Source of the DNA: CAYZWU01 sp964482235
GTDB lineage: Bacteria; Planctomycetota; B15-G4; CAYZWU01
Direction of reading: 5' to 3'
DNA length: 64,000 nucleotides
NCBI GenBank assembly: GCA_964482235.1
Contig: CAYZWU010000007.1
Coordinates: forward strand, 1 to 64,000
Both the position numbers and the translations under genes were made by a program. Below, one piece after another: positions 60,108 to 64,000 of the stretch; within the stretch, counting starts at the first letter, position 1, and each line of letters starts with the position of its first letter. The notes under the pieces were generated by a model. The model made no database searches. It saw nothing but the letters and a program-made list of their open reading frames with translations, and had not been told where the DNA came from.

Positions 60108-61889
60108 CTAGTAGGTGTAATAGGTCTCCAGGGCGATCCGATCCTGCTCGTGGCCTTTCCGGATGAGCAGGTCGTGCACCTGGCTCACCATGTGCGGATT
60201 GCCGCAGAGGAAGACGAGGGTGTTCGCGTCGATCTCGCGATCCTCCAGGTAGTCGGGGATCCTGCCGTGGAAGTCGCCGCCTTCCTCGCGGGTCACGCAG
60301 GTGGTGTAGCGCTCCCTGGAGATCTCCTCGGCCAGCACCTCGTCACCCTTGAAGCGGATCCCGTGGATCACCTGAAAGTCGATACCCGGATAGCTCCGGA
60401 TGAACGACTGGAACGGCCCGACACCGATCCCCGACCCGATGAAGAGGTACTTCTGGTTGCCGTCCATGGGATCGGGGACGCAGAACTCGCCGTAGGGTCC
60501 GATCACGTTGACGCTGTCGCCGGGAAGGAGGCCGCTGAGGAAGGGGCTCATCACGCCGCTCTTCACCTCCTTGATCAGGAACTCGAGATAGTTGTCAGCC
60601 GCGCCGGAGATCATCGTGTAATCGCGCGTCTTCTGGTACTTCAGGTGGGGGCTGAGGCTCACGTTCTGTCCCGGCGTGAACTGGAAATCGTTCCGCTCGA
60701 TCCGGAGCCTGAAGACGTCGTCCAGGAGCTGCTGGTTGCTGATCACCCGCGCAGCCATCCGGCTCTCGTTGAGCTGGACCGCCTCGTCCGGCTCGCCGAC
60801 CGGATTTTCCTCCGATCCCCGCAGGTCGCCCTGAAGCGGATTCTGCCCCACGTCGAACGGCTCGGACAGGCATCCCCGCTCCATCTTCTTTCCCATCAGG
60901 GCGCGGAGCTTGTTCTTCACCACCCACTTCACCGGGTGCTTGATGTACTTCTTCATCACGGGAGCCGCCGAGCCGATCATCCAGCAGTTCTTGGGGCAGG
61001 TCGACACGAGAGCCCGCACCTTCTCGGCCTGCTTGCTGTACCAGAGCTCCTCGAAGGTCTTCACCTCGCGGATGTTTCCCATCTGCTCCTTCCAGTACTT
61101 CTCCTCCAGGCCGTTGCATGGGTAGACCTCTCCGTACGGCTCGATGAAGAAGTTGGTGGTGCCCGCCTCGCAGGGCAGGAGGCGGCGGTTGCCCTCGATG
61201 TAGTTGATCAAACCCAGGTTGAAGAAGGCCCTGAACCAGCTCTTCGGGCTCTTCTCGGCGAGGAGCCGGTCGCAGAGCTCGTAGAAGTTATCGGTCACCT
61301 CGTCCTCGTTCACGATCCTGTTGTTGTCCTTGTGGAAGTAGTAGGAGTTGTGGTAGGTGGCCGTGGCGAACTCCATCTTCAGGTTCTTGGACAGCTCGTA
61401 GAGCTCGAGCATGTCGGACGAGTTGTTGTTGGAAACCGTGATGCCGAAGCCGATGTCCTTCACACCCATCCGCCTGAGACCAAGCAGCGTGCGCAGTCCG
61501 CGGTCGAAGCCGCTGTCGCGCCCTCTGAGATGATCGTTGATCGTGGAGAGCCCCTCGATGCTGATCCGGATGCCGATCTTCGGGAACCGCTCGGCCAGGG
61601 CGAGGATCTCGTCCACGTGATACCCGGCCGTGGAGATCACCACGCGCGGCGCCTTGGTGAAGCAGACCTCCACGATGTCGCCCAGGTCCCTGCGGACAAG
61701 GGGCTCGCCGCCGGTCACGTTGATCGAATTGAGCTGGGGAAGGATCTCCAGTTCCTTGGGCTTGATCTCGTCGGCGATACGGGTCGGGAACTTCCAGATG
61801 TTGCACATCTTGCACTTCATGCAGCATCTGTACGTGGTGATGATCGAGGCTTCCACCGGCATGGGCGCTTTTGATTGTTTGTTGCTCAT
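60108..61889 (-). CDS. Radical SAM enzyme fused to a ferredoxin-NADP reductase-like flavoprotein domain
   Basis: A 593-residue fusion. Residues 10-230 are a radical SAM domain with the CxxxCxxC cluster at C22, C26 and C29 (TYRCCMKCKMCNIWKF), the SAM/Gly motif VTGGEPLVRRD and SISIEG-like RISIEGLS. A SPASM/twitch-like segment follows (PCEAGTTNFFIEPYGEVYPC and CPKNCWMIG). After a linker (about 340-390) comes an FNR-type reductase domain (about 390-593) with the FAD motif RDYTMIS and the NAD(P)-binding GSGIGVGPFQSFI and CGNPHMV. The enzyme may supply its own electrons through flavin to the radical SAM cluster. The reaction is unknown. Confidence 0.88.
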   Translation of the reverse strand: MSNKQSKAPMPVEASIITTYRCCMKCKMCNIWKFPTRIADEIKPKELEILPQLNSINVTGGEPLVRRDLGDIVEVCFTKAPRVVISTAGYHVDEILALAERFPKIGIRISIEGLSTINDHLRGRDSGFDRGLRTLLGLRRMGVKDIGFGITVSNNNSSDMLELYELSKNLKMEFATATYHNSYYFHKDNNRIVNEDEVTDNFYELCDRLLAEKSPKSWFRAFFNLGLINYIEGNRRLLPCEAGTTNFFIEPYGEVYPCNGLEEKYWKEQMGNIREVKTFEELWYSKQAEKVRALVSTCPKNCWMIGSAAPVMKKYIKHPVKWVVKNKLRALMGKKMERGCLSEPFDVGQNPLQGDLRGSEENPVGEPDEAVQLNESRMAARVISNQQLLDDVFRLRIERNDFQFTPGQNVSLSPHLKYQKTRDYTMISGAADNYLEFLIKEVKSGVMSPFLSGLLPGDSVNVIGPYGEFCVPDPMDGNQKYLFIGSGIGVGPFQSFIRSYPGIDFQVIHGIRFKGDEVLAEEISRERYTTCVTREEGGDFHGRIPDYLEDREIDANTLVFLCGNPHMVSQVHDLLIRKGHEQDRIALETYYTY

Positions 61890-62178
61890 GGCTCTATCTC
61901 TCTCGGAATTAAAATCCGTTCAATATCTATTACTGAATATCGGGCTGTGGAGGCAGGGATAGCCCATCCTTCACTGCATGTCAATCATCAACGGGCGAGA
62001 CGTGGCGGCGCGGCAGGCGTGGAGCTTTTCCCGTCCAACGAAAGGGAATAAAAGAGGATTGGCCAGGTCATTTTCTTCCTGATACCATGCTTCCCTAGGC
62101 GACTCATCCTGGCGGAAATCACCATGAGGAAGGAATACGGATAGACACGCTCTCGCTCCCGAAACGAAGGAGACTGAA

Positions 62179-62607
62179 ATGGTTCAACGCCTTTTACTCA
62201 CTGCCGCCTCTGTCGGTGTTGCGCTTGTTCTGCTCATGGTCGGATCGTCCTGCGACTGCTCCGATCCGACGGATTCCGGCAGCTCCGGCTCGACGGAGTC
62301 GGAAAGTACATCAAGCCCCGAGATCAAGGAACAGGTTCAGCTCTCCATCGAGGGAATGACCTGAGGCCACTGCAACGCCGTAGTTACGGCGGCGCTGAAA
62401 AAATGTCCCGGCGTGGCTCAGGTGACCGTTGACCTGAACGCCGGCACGGTTCTGGTGAAGGGCGACGAGCTCGACAGCGCGGCACTCAAGGCAGCGGTGG
62501 ATAACACGGACTACGAAGTCCTCGAAGTAACGGGACCGGACCCGATCAGCACGGAACAGGCCCCGGCCGACGAGGTGGAGAAGGATGGCGAAGGCGCCGG
62601 ATCATGA
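62179..62607 (+). CDS. Predicted selenoprotein: exported heavy-metal-associated (HMA) domain protein
   Basis: The frame starts at 62179 with GAAGGAGA 7 bases upstream. It has a signal or lipoprotein-like N-terminus (LTAASVGVALVLLMVGSSC) and a Ser-rich linker. It reaches TGA at 62362-62364 (codon 62) and then continues open to a TGA at 62605-62607, 142 residues in all. The codons on either side give IEGMT-U-GHCNAVV, which is the HMA metal motif GMTCxxC with Sec in place of the first Cys. A full beta-alpha-beta HMA fold follows (VAQVTVDLNAGTVLVKG, LKAAVDNTDYEVLEV). Sec-containing MerP-like proteins are known. Role: binding of Cu, Hg or similar ions at the envelope. Confidence 0.72.
62376..62391 (+). 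promoter_or_regulatory. SECIS-like hairpin downstream of the UGA
   Basis: CGCCGT (62376-62381) and ACGGCG (62386-62391) pair perfectly around the loop AGTT. The loop G (62383) is the 19th base after the UGA, within the distance typical of bacterial SECIS elements. Flanking CTGC and GCTG can extend it over an internal loop. Confidence 0.5.
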
Positions 62608-62652
62608 AGGCGGCATGACCGTTCCCTTGCCTGCTCTTTTTTGTTCGGCATT

Positions 62653-62672
62653 GCCGGATTTCCGGCCTTTTT
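62653..62672 (+). terminator. Rho-independent terminator after the HMA selenoprotein gene
   Basis: GCCGG (62653-62657) and CCGGC (62662-62666) form a stem around ATTT, followed by CTTTTT. It lies 46 bases after the gene's stop and separates it from actA, which begins at 62831. Confidence 0.6.
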
Positions 62673-62830
62673 CATTGCACGGTCGATCTGCGGGACTATT
62701 AATTTCAGAGTCGGTTTTCCCACTAGATCGATGTGAAAACAGTTCTTTTGTCTCATCGTTCGAATCTTCACCTGCATGCAACAAGTTGGTGATTTTTCCC
62801 AGGTGTCTGTAGGGATACCCTGGAGCTCGT

Positions 62831-63418
62831 ATGTTTACGAAGAAGTTTGAGCGTCGCATCCACATTGCCGCCGGCGTCGTACTCTTCTCTCTCGTGCTGG
62901 GTTTCGCTTTCGGCGCCTACGCGCTCTGGCCGGCCAACCTGGAAGAGGGCTATCAGCCCGAGCAGCCGATCGAGTTCTCCCACGCCACCATGGCCGGGAA
63001 GCACCAAGTCGACTGTCTCTACTGCCACTCTTGCGCCGAGAAGGGCCGGTTCGCCACGATTCCCCCGACCTCCACCTGCATGAAGTGCCACAAGGAGATC
63101 AAGCCGAAGAACTCCAAGGGAGAGCTCCTGCCCGACATGGTCAAGCTCTACCGGTACCACGAGAGCGGCGAGCCGATCCTGTGGGAGAAGGTCTACGATC
63201 TTGCCGATTTCGTCTACTTCGATCACAGCCGCCACGTGAACGAGGGGGTCGAGTGCATGGAGTGCCACGGCGACGTGGAAAAGATGGACCGCGTGCAGCG
63301 CGTCCACTCGCTCAAGATGGGGTGGTGCCTCGAGTGCCACAAGGAACCGCCGCCCGAGGGAAGCCCGCCGTGGCAGAAGACGCGGGCTCCCATTTACTGC
63401 TCGACATGCCATCGGTAA
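62831..63418 (+). CDS. actA: Alternative complex III pentaheme cytochrome c subunit ActA
   Basis: A 195-residue multiheme cytochrome with one N-terminal membrane helix (about 12-33). Five CxxCH haem sites are visible: CLYCH, CMKCH, CMECH, CLECH and CSTCH. The N-terminal QPIEFSHATMAGKHQVDCLYC is the classic ActA/menaquinol oxidoreductase opening. It is the electron outlet of alternative complex III, which oxidises quinol and passes electrons to cytochrome c or an oxidase. The next gene begins 21 bases after its stop and encodes the iron-sulfur/molybdopterin-like subunit. A GGAG lies 5 bases upstream of the ATG. Confidence 0.93.
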   Translation: MFTKKFERRIHIAAGVVLFSLVLGFAFGAYALWPANLEEGYQPEQPIEFSHATMAGKHQVDCLYCHSCAEKGRFATIPPTSTCMKCHKEIKPKNSKGELLPDMVKLYRYHESGEPILWEKVYDLADFVYFDHSRHVNEGVECMECHGDVEKMDRVQRVHSLKMGWCLECHKEPPPEGSPPWQKTRAPIYCSTCHR

Positions 63419-63438
63419 GCCCCGAACGGAGCATCCTG

Positions 63439-64000
63439 ATGAAAGCGGATGAAAAAAACTCCGGCCGAATCCATCCTTCCGCCCTGCGGGGCCGCGGCCT
63501 TCCCTCGAGGGAGGACTCGGCCGGCGTCGGGCTGTCCGGGCCGGACCGGGAAGAATCCTCGGCCATGAGCCGCCGCTCGGTTCTCAAGTTCATGGCCGCC
63601 TCGGCCGTCCTCTCCACCGGATTCCTGGGCTGCACGCGCAAGCCTCCGCGCAAGATCGTGAGCATGGCCGACCAGCCGGAGTACAGCCGTCCCGGAATCC
63701 CCCTCTACTACGCCTCCACATGGACCGAGGGATCCGTTCCCTACGGGATCATGGTGAAAACCCTGGACGGCCGTCCCGTCAAGGTGGAAGGCCTGCCCGG
63801 CTTTCCCCTGAACCGGGGAGCCACGAATGCGGCCATGCAGGCGTCGCTGCTCGGGCTCTACGATCCGACCAGGCTCAAGGGGCCGAAGAAGGGCAAGGCG
63901 TCGATCTCCTGGGAGAAGGCCGATGCCGCCCTGGTCGAGGCGATCCGGAACGCCCGGTCCACCGTCCTGATCACACGGTCGAACCTGGGACCGTCGGAGC
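63439..64000 (+). CDS. actB: Alternative complex III iron-sulfur / molybdopterin-like subunit ActB, 5' part
   Basis: The frame is open from the ATG at 63439 to the right edge (187 codons seen). The twin-arginine-type signal MSRRSVLKFMAASAVLSTGFLGC begins at 63565, so translation may start there or at 63439. The following CTRKPPRKIVSMADQPEYSR, GIPLYYASTWTEGSVPYGIM and GRPVKVEGLPGFPLN, then NAAMQASLLGLYDP, match the start of ActB. ActB joins a molybdopterin oxidoreductase-like domain (without cofactor in characterised members) to a four-cluster ferredoxin domain. The rest of the act operon must lie outside the window. Confidence 0.93.
   Translation, partial: MKADEKNSGRIHPSALRGRGLPSREDSAGVGLSGPDREESSAMSRRSVLKFMAASAVLSTGFLGCTRKPPRKIVSMADQPEYSRPGIPLYYASTWTEGSVPYGIMVKTLDGRPVKVEGLPGFPLNRGATNAAMQASLLGLYDPTRLKGPKKGKASISWEKADAALVEAIRNARSTVLITRSNLGPSE

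Noticed and set aside
62413..62607. Short separate gene starting after the UGA of the HMA protein
   Set aside because: It would start with GTG in mid-domain without a ribosome-binding site. The HMA fold is only complete when read through the UGA.

Overview
The window is a high-GC bacterial chromosome segment whose content points to Planctomycetota or a closely related PVC-like or candidate phylum. This is inference from gene content, with no phylogeny behind it. The pointers are an ECF sigma factor fused to a membrane anchor and carboxypeptidase-regulatory-like repeats, a Tat-exported FGly sulfatase, a Gfo/Idh/MocA oxidoreductase with the CQKPL motif, many secreted beta-helix proteins, a compact type II secretion/pilus-like locus, and the start of an alternative complex III operon.

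Layout. 0-2.3 kb: an IS256 transposase remnant at the left edge, then a membrane-anchored regulatory-like-domain protein. 2.3-7.2 kb: metabolic genes (serC and a serA-like gene for serine; a YbgC-type thioesterase, a lipoprotein and thiD; thyX). 7.5-17.2 kb: one nine-gene, minus-strand type II secretion-type operon in the order gspD, gspG, gspE, gspF, gspG2, gspL/pilM-N, gspM/pilO, gspC/pilP, pseudopilin. gspD is broken by a 22-bp tandem duplication. 17.3-23.6 kb: 5'-nucleotidase, PlsC, LarB, TsaD, an ACT protein and an S41 protease. 23.9-30.1 kb: a large unknown membrane-anchored protein, tRNA-Leu(GAG) with a promoter and terminator, a tiny membrane protein, a sulfatase and a membrane/TPR glycosyltransferase-like protein. 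30-51 kb: mostly exported proteins (clostripain-like peptidase, beta-helix proteins, GH127, HEAT-M23 peptidase, transglutaminase-like protein, M28 peptidase, SnoaL-phosphatase fusion). Three of them end in the same C-terminal domain of about 100 residues. 50-56.5 kb: two sigma-factor loci and a membrane histidine kinase. 56.5-58.3 kb: a nicotinate phosphoribosyltransferase joined out of frame to a DUF763 remnant. 58.3-61.9 kb: an SGNH hydrolase and a rare radical SAM-flavin reductase fusion. 62-64 kb: a heavy-metal-associated domain protein with an in-frame UGA in its metal motif, probably a selenoprotein, followed by actA and the start of actB.

The most notable item is the UGA at 62362-62364. 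It lies exactly where the first Cys of the GMTCxxC copper/mercury motif should be. The frame continues through a complete HMA domain, and a short hairpin sits at the distance expected for a bacterial SECIS. Also notable are the radical SAM-FNR fusion, the shared C-terminal domain on three exported proteins, and four interrupted reading frames: gspD, a TPR/zinc protein, the sigma-factor fusion (which has an A AAA AAG slippery heptamer at the frame change), and the pncB/DUF763 chimera. Several of these may be assembly or sequencing errors, and this cannot be decided from the sequence alone.
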